This document shows positions 1-6,804 of a DNA stretch of 7,866 bases, in pieces (the stretch's first letter is position 1; every line of letters starts with the position of its first letter). This stretch comes from Acidobacteriota bacterium (GTDB taxonomy: Bacteria > Acidobacteriota > Terriglobia > Bryobacterales > JACQDG01): positions 1 to 7,866 of the forward strand of contig JACQDI010000526.1 of the NCBI GenBank assembly GCA_016201195.1, written 5' to 3'. A program made the position numbers and the translations under genes. Below the pieces are notes generated by a model. That model was not told the DNA's origin and ran no database searches. It saw nothing but the letters and a program-made list of their open reading frames with translations.

Positions 1-2658
1 CAGCTTGGTGTTGCGACCATCACAGGCCGGATCACCGACCCTACCGGCGCAGTGGTGGCCGGGGCGACGGTCGTGGTAAGCAACACAGATACCAACTTCA
101 CCTACAACTCGGTGGCGAACGCCGAGGGCATTTTCCGGGTCCCATCTTTGCAGCCGGGGCGCTACCGGGTCACTGTTGAGGCTCCGGGGTTCAAACGGTT
201 CGTGCGCGAGAACCTGGACCTGCGCGCGGGGTTCACGCTTCCGGTGGACGCCGTGCTGGAGGTGGGCACGGTATCGGAGCAGGTGCGGGTCACGGCCGAG
301 GCGCCCTTGCTGGAGACCGAGACCTCGGCGCCGGGTACTGCCCTGAAGGGCGAGAACCTTTACAACCTCCCGTTGTTCCAGCGCAACGTCACCAACATCC
401 TCCGGCTGGTACCCGGAATCGCGTACCAGGGAACCAGCATGGGCATCGGGGCCGGCCATGTGGCTGGCCTGCGTGACACCGCCATCGGCGTCTTTGAAGA
501 CGGCGCCATCGCCAACAACCCGCTGGGCAGCACCGGGATCGTAAGCCCCATCCTGAACAACGTGGAGGATGTCAAGGTTCTGACCACCACCCTGCCAGCC
601 GAATACGGGAATGCAGCCGGCGGCGTGGTCGACATCGTGCGCAAGGCCGGAAGCAACGAGTTTCACGGACTGGCCTCCGGTTACGGCCGCTCTCGCAGGA
701 TGCAACACCGTCTCTTCTTCGACCAATACAAGTACTCGCAACCGCAGCCCGGCTACCCCAACGGCGTGCCGACGTTCTTCCTGCTGCCGGATGCTAATGC
801 GGGCGGCCCGGTCGTCTTGCCTAAAATCTACAACGGCCGCAATCGCACCTTCTTTTTCTTCGGCTGGCAGAAGCTCATTGAGAAGAAAGAGGTGACGGCT
901 TACAGCAACGCGCCGACGCCGGACATGAAGGCGGGTGACTTTTCCTTTGGCGGCGTGGGCAACCAATTGTGGGACCCAGCCACGACCCGGCAGCTCCCCA
1001 ACGGAACCTGGGTACGCGATCCCTTGCCGGACCGGCGTGTCCCGCTGAGCCGCTTCGATCCGGTGGCCGCCAAGGTCATCGCGATCGACCCCTGGGTTTC
1101 GCCCAACCGGGTCACCACGCCCAATGCCAACGGACCGGTCGAGAACATTATTTATGGCGAGAGGGCGCGCGTGTTCAATGAACAGTACAACGGGCGCATC
1201 GATCACCAAATCCGCCAAAACCTGAAGCTGAACGGGACCTGGAGCTACGCGCACACCAACGGCACCGGCCGGCCGCCGCGCAACATTCGCAACCTGGATT
1301 TCGATGCTGCTGACGGCGCCACCACGCCCACGAACAACCAGAACTTCTCCATTGGAACGAACTGGATCATCAGCCCTTCCACCATCAGCTCGACCCGCGT
1401 CGGGTATCTGCGGTTCTTCTCGCAGCGCTTCGTGCCCTCCTATGGGAAGAACTGGCCCAGCCAGCTTGGGGTTCCCAACATTCCAAGCGACTTGTTACCT
1501 TCCTTCGGCATTTCGGGCAGCGGCGGCCTCACGGGGGCCGGCAACGCCGGGCTTCCTGAGTCGATTTACGGGCTGGCCGTCTCGGGACCGTTCAAGCGAG
1601 CCAACGAGACCCTCTCGTTCCGCAGCGATCTCACCAAGATCCATGGGACTCACGCTTTCAAGATGGGCTACCAGCGATTGCGGTATCGCCTCAACTCTTT
1701 CACCCTTAGCTACCCCAGCGGCGACTTCCGATTTGACCTCATGACCGCCGATGTGCAATCCAACGGGCAGCCGGTGCCGCGCACCGGCAACACCTTCGCC
1801 GGATTCCTTCTCGGTTATGTGCGCCAGGCCCAGTTCACACGGACGCTGGCAAACTGGTACCCGCGCTCGGGATCCAACGCCTTCTATTTCCAAGACGACT
1901 GGAAGTTCTCACCGACCCTGACGTTCAATCTGGGCGTCCGGTACACGAACGAGAGCCCGTTTGCCACGAAGTACGGCCAGGAGACGAATTTTGATCCTAA
2001 GGCGATCGACCCGCTCACGGGAAGGGTCGGCGGCCTGATTCATCCCGCGGGCGCCCTAAGCGGCCGCGACAACAACAACTTTCTGCCGCGGATCGGGCTG
2101 GCCTGGCATCCCTGGCAGAAGTGGGTCTTTCGCGGCGGGTTCGCCGTAAGCACTATCGACGTCAAGTATTCGCAGCAAAACTCCCAGTTCCAGGAGTTCG
2201 AAGCGCTGGCAAACTACCAGCAGAATCCGGGCGATCCGCGCCCCATCTATCGGATCAGCCAAATTCCAGCGCAACCGGCGTTCAACGTCCTGCCCAACGG
2301 CACATCGCCGTTCCTCGGTACAAACTTCAGCGCGCGCGACGCCCAGTACTACGACCCCAACCTGCGCAACCCTTACGCCATGAACTGGAACTTCACCGTC
2401 CAGCGCACGTTGGGGACCAATTACCTGATCGAGATCACCTATCAGGGCTCCGCCGGGGTCGGGCTGATCAACAACTGGGAGTACAACACGTTCCCGATTG
2501 ACTTCGGCGCCAATGACCCGGCGCTGCGCGCCGCAGCCTTCGCGGCCCCGCAGAACTACCGGCCGTTCCCGCAGTTTGGCAGCATCCGCGTGCGGTCTAA
2601 TTTCGGACACTCCTCCTATCATTCGGGTTCGATCAAACGAACAGAGCAACGACAATGA
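1..2658 (+). CDS. TonB-dependent receptor-like outer-membrane protein, N-terminal part (5' end off-window, 3' end lost by frameshift)
   Basis: The frame is open from base 1, so the true start lies upstream; the GTG at 52 is only an internal codon. Counting from the first window codon, residues about 7-80 form a carboxypeptidase-regulatory-like beta domain (GRITDPTGAVV, then the LQPGRYRVTVEAPGF turn). Residues about 105-225 resemble a TonB receptor plug, with NLPLFQRN, a VPGI segment and AEYGNAAGGVVDIV followed by GSNEFHG. The remainder is aromatic-rich barrel strand sequence, including FYFQDDWKFSPTLTFNLGVRY. This is the layout of the large Oar/Cna-B-like receptor family of acidobacteria, which sits in the outer membrane; substrates are generally unknown and none can be inferred here. 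The sequence is receptor-like as far as NFGHSSYHSGSIK (ending at 2637), then reads RTEQRQ and stops. The rest of the barrel continues in the next frame, so the protein as encoded lacks its final strands and is probably not functional if the sequence is correct. Confidence 0.88.
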   Translation, partial: QLGVATITGRITDPTGAVVAGATVVVSNTDTNFTYNSVANAEGIFRVPSLQPGRYRVTVEAPGFKRFVRENLDLRAGFTLPVDAVLEVGTVSEQVRVTAEAPLLETETSAPGTALKGENLYNLPLFQRNVTNILRLVPGIAYQGTSMGIGAGHVAGLRDTAIGVFEDGAIANNPLGSTGIVSPILNNVEDVKVLTTTLPAEYGNAAGGVVDIVRKAGSNEFHGLASGYGRSRRMQHRLFFDQYKYSQPQPGYPNGVPTFFLLPDANAGGPVVLPKIYNGRNRTFFFFGWQKLIEKKEVTAYSNAPTPDMKAGDFSFGGVGNQLWDPATTRQLPNGTWVRDPLPDRRVPLSRFDPVAAKVIAIDPWVSPNRVTTPNANGPVENIIYGERARVFNEQYNGRIDHQIRQNLKLNGTWSYAHTNGTGRPPRNIRNLDFDAADGATTPTNNQNFSIGTNWIISPSTISSTRVGYLRFFSQRFVPSYGKNWPSQLGVPNIPSDLLPSFGISGSGGLTGAGNAGLPESIYGLAVSGPFKRANETLSFRSDLTKIHGTHAFKMGYQRLRYRLNSFTLSYPSGDFRFDLMTADVQSNGQPVPRTGNTFAGFLLGYVRQAQFTRTLANWYPRSGSNAFYFQDDWKFSPTLTFNLGVRYTNESPFATKYGQETNFDPKAIDPLTGRVGGLIHPAGALSGRDNNNFLPRIGLAWHPWQKWVFRGGFAVSTIDVKYSQQNSQFQEFEALANYQQNPGDPRPIYRISQIPAQPAFNVLPNGTSPFLGTNFSARDAQYYDPNLRNPYAMNWNFTVQRTLGTNYLIEITYQGSAGVGLINNWEYNTFPIDFGANDPALRAAAFAAPQNYRPFPQFGSIRVRSNFGHSSYHSGSIKRTEQRQ

Positions 2659-3325
2659 CGGATCGGGGGTGGCCCCCATCACCAACCGGCGTCGGGAGAA
2701 GGCGCTCTCTAACTTCGATCGCAGGCACCACCTAGTCGGCAGCGTCGTCTGGGAATTGCCAATGGGAAAGGGCAAGCGATTCCTCAATCGCGGCGGCGCG
2801 TGGGACCGCATTTTCAGCGGGTATACGATTGCGTACGTTCAGACCCTGGATAGCGGAAACCCGCTGAACCTCGACTTCGCCGCCAGTCCGTTTAACTACT
2901 ACCCCACGTTCGCGGGCAGCCGCCGCCCCAATGCCGTCCGGCCGAACCCGGGGTTGCGGGACAACTACCGGGACATGGGTCCGGACCGCTTCTCGGCGTC
3001 GGGCATCAACCCCGTCATCGACATCGGGTACTTCGGCTATCCGGCCGCGTTTACCCCCGGCAACCTGGGCCGCAACGTGGTCACTGGGATCCCGCTCGTC
3101 GTGGGTCAGATTTCGGCCCAAAAGAACATCCATATCAACGAGCGCTTCAAGTTCCAGGTTCGGTGGGATTTCCAGAACTTCATGAAGACGTGGACCTTCC
3201 TGAACCCAACGACAACGGTGGACTTGCAGAATCCACAGACGTTTGGCAAAGTTCGCGCAGAAGCCCGCACGGCCGAGTGGGGCGGCCAGCCGATCATGCA
3301 CCTGACGCTGGCGTTGTCCTTTTAG
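2630..3325 (+). pseudogene. C-terminal barrel fragment of the same TonB-dependent receptor, in frame 2
   Basis: Receptor-like sequence resumes one frame over with NEQSNDNDGSG, NRRREKALSNFDRRH and WELPMGKGKRFLN, motifs typical of the last third of this family. It runs about 230 residues to a TAG at 3323-3325. The protein ends HLTLALSF; a terminal aromatic residue is the usual outer-membrane-barrel assembly signal, so this is a natural C-terminus. The frame stays open upstream to an ATG at 2498, but that stretch overlaps genuine frame-1 receptor sequence and is not receptor-like, so 2498 is not a plausible start. In relatives, a strand of the KxEKRxSxGLxFxxxYTxSKS type usually separates the YHSG and NDNDGSG motifs. 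Here it is absent, which implies a loss of 3n+2 bases (about 70-85) and not a lone indel. No start codon with a Shine-Dalgarno is evident for independent expression. Confidence 0.82.
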
Positions 3326-3415
3326 CCGACTGCGCCGCAAATTTGCGACGGCCCAGCCACAATACGAACCACCGGCCAACCACTTACTGTCAGTTAACGC
3401 TAATGAGGAGCCGCC
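3326..3415. other. Convergent intergenic region with a 12-bp palindrome
   Basis: Ninety bases separate the receptor stop from the stop of the ATPase gene on the other strand. A perfect palindrome, CGCAAATTTGCG, lies at 3336-3347, ten bases after the receptor stop. As an RNA it would form only a short hairpin and it is not followed by a U tract, so a role as an intrinsic terminator is doubtful. No promoter or operator could be supported here. Confidence 0.35.
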
Positions 3416-4474
3416 CTACTCCCGCCCGCAGCACGGACCCGGGGGGATGGGGCTGCCGTGGGGGCAGCGGCTGGGGTGGCCGAGGAAGGTGCAGATCCGC
3501 TCGGTGACCTCGGGGCTGAGGATGTGCTCGAAGGTGCAGGCGTTGGACTCGATCTCCTGGTCGTCGCGCAGGTCCAGGGTATCGGTGAACAGCCGCTCGG
3601 CCAAGCGGTGGCGGCGGATCACACTGGCCGCGCGGCGCCGGCCTTCCTCGGTGAAGTTCATCTGCGCGTCGAGCAGCCCGATGCGGGTCATGGTGGAGGT
3701 CAGGCGGCGGCGCTCGGCCTCCGAGAAATGCGTGGCCTCGTTGTGGGTGGTACCCTCTATGGCCATCCACATGTGCTCCAGAACCTCGTCGAAGTTTTCG
3801 TTCTCCTCGAAGCTGAACACGGTGGTCTGGGCGATGCGGCCGTGTTCCAGGTCGATGCGGCGATCAGCCCTTCGCCCCACTTTCTCGTCGTGGGTCACCA
3901 TGAGGATGCTGTTGCCCTCGTCGTGCAGCCGCTCCAGAATTTGAAGCACGATCTCCTCGTTGGCCGCGTCGAGGTTGCCGGTCGGCTCGTCGGCCAGGAT
4001 GATGCGCGGCTGGTTGATCAGGGCGCGAGCGATGGAGACGCGCTGCTGCTCGCCTCCGGAAAGCTGCGCGGGCAAGTGTTGCGCGCGCGCCGCCAGACCC
4101 ACCCGCTCGAGCGCCGCCAGGGCGGACGGCTCGTCGGTCATGCTGTGGAAATACTGCGCCACCATCACGTTTTCGAGCGCGGTCAGGTAGGGAATCAGGT
4201 GATACTGCTGAAAAATGAAGCCGACCGTCTCGGCCCGGAAGCGGGTCAACTCCTGGTGGTTGAGGCTCGCGGTCTCGGTGCCGCCGATGCGCACGCGGCC
4301 GCTGGAGGGCTGGTCCAGGCACCCCAGGAGGTTCAGCAGCGTGGTCTTGCCCGACCCGGACGGTCCCATGATGGCCAGCCATTCGCCCGACTCCACCTGA
4401 AAGCTCACCTGGTCGAGGGCGCACACCGAGTCCGAGTAATACTTGGTGACGTTTTCCAGCTCGATGAACGCCAT
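3416..4474 (-). CDS. MacB/LolD-type ABC transporter ATPase fused to a C-terminal DtxR-like metal-binding domain
   Basis: This 352-residue protein is the motor of the adjoining FtsX-like permeases. Residues about 1-220 hold a complete ATPase: Walker A GPSGSGKTT (37-45), Q-loop FIFQQYHL (86-93), signature LSGGEQQR (138-145), Walker B ILADEP (159-164) and switch histidine H195. LolD/MacB ATPases are usually about 220-250 residues, so the remaining 130 are extra. Residues about 228-344 resemble a DtxR/MntR repressor: FTEEGRRRA (274-282), RRHRLAERL (287-295), ACTFEHILS (312-320) and LGHPSRCPHGSPIP (331-344). H289, E293, C313, E316 and H317 match DtxR metal-ligand positions H79, E83, C102, E105 and H106; E309 replaces H98. 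The helix-turn-helix stretch (about 240-270) is hard to align and may not bind DNA. The ATG at 4474 overlaps the upstream stop (TGATG) and has GAGGAG four bases upstream. An in-frame start at 4648 was rejected because it lies inside the upstream gene. A metal-gated ATPase is an inference. Confidence 0.9.
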   Translation of the reverse strand: MAFIELENVTKYYSDSVCALDQVSFQVESGEWLAIMGPSGSGKTTLLNLLGCLDQPSSGRVRIGGTETASLNHQELTRFRAETVGFIFQQYHLIPYLTALENVMVAQYFHSMTDEPSALAALERVGLAARAQHLPAQLSGGEQQRVSIARALINQPRIILADEPTGNLDAANEEIVLQILERLHDEGNSILMVTHDEKVGRRADRRIDLEHGRIAQTTVFSFEENENFDEVLEHMWMAIEGTTHNEATHFSEAERRRLTSTMTRIGLLDAQMNFTEEGRRRAASVIRRHRLAERLFTDTLDLRDDQEIESNACTFEHILSPEVTERICTFLGHPSRCPHGSPIPPGPCCGRE

Positions 4475-5535
4475 CACTCTCCTCGCAGGATCACCGCTGG
4501 CTCGATCCGGCGGACGCGCCGCAGCGGGACCACGATCGCCGCCAAGGCCACCAGCAGTGTCACGCCGGCCACTGGAGGAAGCACCTCCCAGCGGGTTTCC
4601 ACGGGCTGGTGGAAGATCTGCCAGCCCAGCCACCGCGCCAGCAGCCATCCTAGCGCGAAACCGCCCAGACTGCCCGCCAGGGCCACCGCCGCCGCCTCGG
4701 CAGCGAACAGCGCGGCGATGCGCCGGTCGGACCCGCCGATCGCTTTCAGGATCCCGATCTCTTTGCGCCGCTGGTAGACGATGGCCCCGAAGTTGTTCAT
4801 CACGCAGAGCATCACGATCAGCAGCACCAGCAGGGTCAACCCCAACAGCGTGCCGCGGATCTTCAGCACCACGCCCGCTTCCGACTCGACCACCGCGCGC
4901 AGCACGCGCACTTCGGCCTCGGGCAGCGCTCGCGCCAGCTCGGCCCGGGCTTGCTCCACCCGCGCGCCGTCCACACGCACCGCAATCAGGCTGGCCCGGT
5001 TTCCAAGTCCCGCTTCGTCGATCGGAATCAACACCTGGGAATCCTCGGCACCGCCGGTGGAGACAATCCCGACCACGCGCCGCTGCTGTCCGGCCACTTC
5101 CAGCGTCGAGCCGGGGTGCAGGTGGAACCGCTCAGCCACACGCTCGCCGGTAAGGCATTCAGCCGCCAAAGGCCGGCGACTGCCGGCCACCTGCCAGTAG
5201 CTGGTGAGCGGCTCCGCGCGCACGAAATCCACCCCCGCCAGCACCACCGGCTCCCCGTTCACGGCTTGTACCGCGTAAAGGAAGGGCGCCGCTGTGCCAT
5301 GTTTCTCCGCTTCGGCCAGCACGGTGAGCGGCAACGTCTGGCGATCTCCGACCGGGGAGATGATCAGGTTTGCGCCGTAGCCGCGAAACTCGCCGCGCAG
5401 CTTCCGCTCCACATCCGAGTAGAGACCCAGCAGCGCGGTGGCCAGCGTCGCCGCAATGGTCAGCGCCGCGAGCGCCAGCGCAATCCGTTGCCGGCGCTCG
5501 ATCATCGCTCGCCAGACGAGGCGGGGAAAGATCAA
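4474..5535 (-). CDS. FtsX/MacB-like ABC permease, second subunit of the iron-system transporter
   Basis: This 353-residue inner-membrane protein has the MacB/FtsX permease layout. One transmembrane helix lies near the N-terminus (about residues 18-40, IALALAALTIAATLATALL). A periplasmic domain follows (about 41-228), then three helices near the C-terminus (about 230-252, 273-300 and 318-340). The cytoplasmic segment QRRKEIGILKAIGGS after helix 2 is the usual contact site for the ATPase. FRGYGANLIISP after helix 1 closely parallels FGANLLVIP in the neighbouring permease, so the two probably pair as a heterodimer. A TTG start at 5535 is chosen because it overlaps the upstream stop (TTGA) and is preceded by AAGGAGG at 5540-5546; the first internal ATG, at 5505, has no such support. 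The gene overlaps the ATPase start by one base. The substrate is not evident from sequence; iron or an iron-related partner is inferred from the FTR1-DUF2318 neighbour. Confidence 0.88.
   Translation of the reverse strand: MIFPRLVWRAMIERRQRIALALAALTIAATLATALLGLYSDVERKLRGEFRGYGANLIISPVGDRQTLPLTVLAEAEKHGTAAPFLYAVQAVNGEPVVLAGVDFVRAEPLTSYWQVAGSRRPLAAECLTGERVAERFHLHPGSTLEVAGQQRRVVGIVSTGGAEDSQVLIPIDEAGLGNRASLIAVRVDGARVEQARAELARALPEAEVRVLRAVVESEAGVVLKIRGTLLGLTLLVLLIVMLCVMNNFGAIVYQRRKEIGILKAIGGSDRRIAALFAAEAAAVALAGSLGGFALGWLLARWLGWQIFHQPVETRWEVLPPVAGVTLLVALAAIVVPLRRVRRIEPAVILRGE
4479..4484 (-). promoter_or_regulatory. Shine-Dalgarno GAGGAG for the ATPase gene
   Basis: On the minus strand GAGGAG lies four bases before the ATG at 4474. 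It falls inside the last codons of the upstream permease gene, consistent with coupled translation, and fixes the start that removes the spurious N-terminal extension. Confidence 0.7.
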
Positions 5536-6803
5536 CTCTCCTCCTTCAGAACCGGCGCCACCTCCAGCCGCAGAGCCGACCGCATCGGGACCGCGGAGCC
5601 GGCGAGCGAGGCGGCGACCGCCGCCAGGATCACCAGCACGGGGAGCAGCGGCGAGAGTTCGAGCGGAGAATGGAACACCTGCAGTGAGACCTGCCGGGCC
5701 AGGGCCACTCCTGCCAGCACGCCGAGCGCGCCGCCCACCGCCCCTTGCAGGCTGACCTCGACGGCAAACAACGCCGCGATCAACCCGTTTTGCGCCCCGA
5801 CCGCCTTCATCACCGCGATCTCAGACCGTCGCTCCAACACCGTGGTGGCCATCGCGCTCCAGATCATCAGCGCGGCGGTGACCATCGCAGCCAGACTCAC
5901 CAGCAGCATCAGCAGCCGGACCTGGTTCAGGATCCGCCCTTCGTTGTCGGCGACGCGGCGGATCGGCCGCGCCACGGCCATGGGCCACTGCTCGTGAATC
6001 TGGTGGGCAATCGAGCTGATGTAGGGTGTGCAGTACCAGCGGTCGTACTCCTGCGTGGTCATCTGAGTGGGGTCCTTGCGGGCGAAGGCGTCTTCGGGCT
6101 TGGTGAGTGCGCCCACCTGAACCTGGCTCACTTGGCCGGGCCGATCCGTGAAGTGCTGCACGGTCTCGAGGCGCGTGAAGATCTGGTCGTCTTCTTGACC
6201 CCCGGTCACCAGCAGGCCGCGCACTACAAACGGCTCGCCCCACAGGCTCACGCGGCCGCCAGGCCGGACACCCAACCGGCCGGCCAAAGCGGAGCCCACC
6301 AGCGCCTCCCGCGCCGCCGGATCCGCTGCCGGGTCATCGATCCACGCCCCGTCAACTTTCCACGTCCGGTTCAGGTCCCGCACCCCGGTCGTGAGCCTCT
6401 CGTTGCCGGGCGCGGTGTACTGGCGGTTGAACCAAGTACCCTGTACCACGACCTTGCTTCCACCCGCCTCGACAGTGACCGGCAGGAAGGGAGCGAAGGC
6501 GGTGATGTTGTGCCGCCAGAAGGTGGCCTTGAGCTTGGGCAGCACGCTTTCGGGAATGAAGGTAGCGTCAGCCACCGGACGGTAGTCGATGCCGCCGATC
6601 TCCACTGGAAGGGCGGCCGCTCGGGGGATCACCAGCAGGTTGGCGCCGAAACTCCGCAGCTCGCGGCTCACCCGGTCGCCGATATCCACCAGCACCGCCA
6701 GCATGGCCGTGGCGATCGAGCTGGCCAGCGCCACCGCGGCGATCGTCATCAGCTTGCGGCGTGGGGAGCACGCCAAGGACTGGCGAACGAGCCGGACGAA
6801 CAT
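5532..6803 (-). CDS. FtsX/MacB-like ABC permease, first subunit of the iron-system transporter
   Basis: This is a 423-residue inner-membrane permease. The first helix lies at about residues 19-41 (LMTIAAVALASSIATAMLAVL). A large periplasmic domain of about 255 residues follows, and three helices lie in the last 125 residues. LERRSEIAVMKAVGAQN after the second helix is the conserved FtsX/MacB cytoplasmic segment. Near the end of the periplasmic domain is WYCTPYISSI (residues 256-265) with a single cysteine, C258; I recall a similar motif in the permeases of P19-type iron loci, but this is from memory. The ATG at 6803 is chosen because MFVRLVRQSL begins the family-like sequence. The open frame extends upstream to 6941, but those 46 residues are arginine- and proline-rich translation of the palindrome cluster. 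No strong Shine-Dalgarno precedes 6803. The stop overlaps the next gene's TTG. Confidence 0.88.
   Translation of the reverse strand: MFVRLVRQSLACSPRRKLMTIAAVALASSIATAMLAVLVDIGDRVSRELRSFGANLLVIPRAAALPVEIGGIDYRPVADATFIPESVLPKLKATFWRHNITAFAPFLPVTVEAGGSKVVVQGTWFNRQYTAPGNERLTTGVRDLNRTWKVDGAWIDDPAADPAAREALVGSALAGRLGVRPGGRVSLWGEPFVVRGLLVTGGQEDDQIFTRLETVQHFTDRPGQVSQVQVGALTKPEDAFARKDPTQMTTQEYDRWYCTPYISSIAHQIHEQWPMAVARPIRRVADNEGRILNQVRLLMLLVSLAAMVTAALMIWSAMATTVLERRSEIAVMKAVGAQNGLIAALFAVEVSLQGAVGGALGVLAGVALARQVSLQVFHSPLELSPLLPVLVILAAVAASLAGSAVPMRSALRLEVAPVLKEES
5540..5546 (-). promoter_or_regulatory. Shine-Dalgarno AAGGAGG deciding a TTG start
   Basis: On the minus strand AAGGAGG precedes the TTG at 5535 by four bases, inside the final codons of the upstream permease. 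It is a near-consensus ribosome binding site and is the reason for preferring the TTG over the ATG thirty bases downstream. Confidence 0.75.
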
Positions 6804-6804
6804 C

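Noticed and set aside
52..54. GTG at 52 as the receptor start
   Set aside because: The frame is open and domain-like from base 1 (GRITDPTGA begins at 25), so the real start and the expected signal peptide lie upstream of the window.
2625..2660. Programmed ribosomal frameshift in the receptor
   Set aside because: No slippery heptamer is evident and a conserved strand is missing from both frames, which frameshifting would not explain.
3336..3347. Intrinsic terminator at CGCAAATTTGCG
   Set aside because: The stem is too short and AT-rich at its centre, and no T tract follows on either strand.
4475..4648. N-terminal extension of the ATPase by 58 residues
   Set aside because: The extension lies wholly inside the permease 2 gene and is low-complexity. 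The ATG at 4474 has a Shine-Dalgarno and begins the canonical MAFIELENVTKYY start.
3458..4777. 439-codon open frame on the + strand opposite the ATPase and permease 2
   Set aside because: It is antisense to a well-supported ATPase and permease, has no recognisable motifs, and long antisense frames are expected in high-GC coding DNA.
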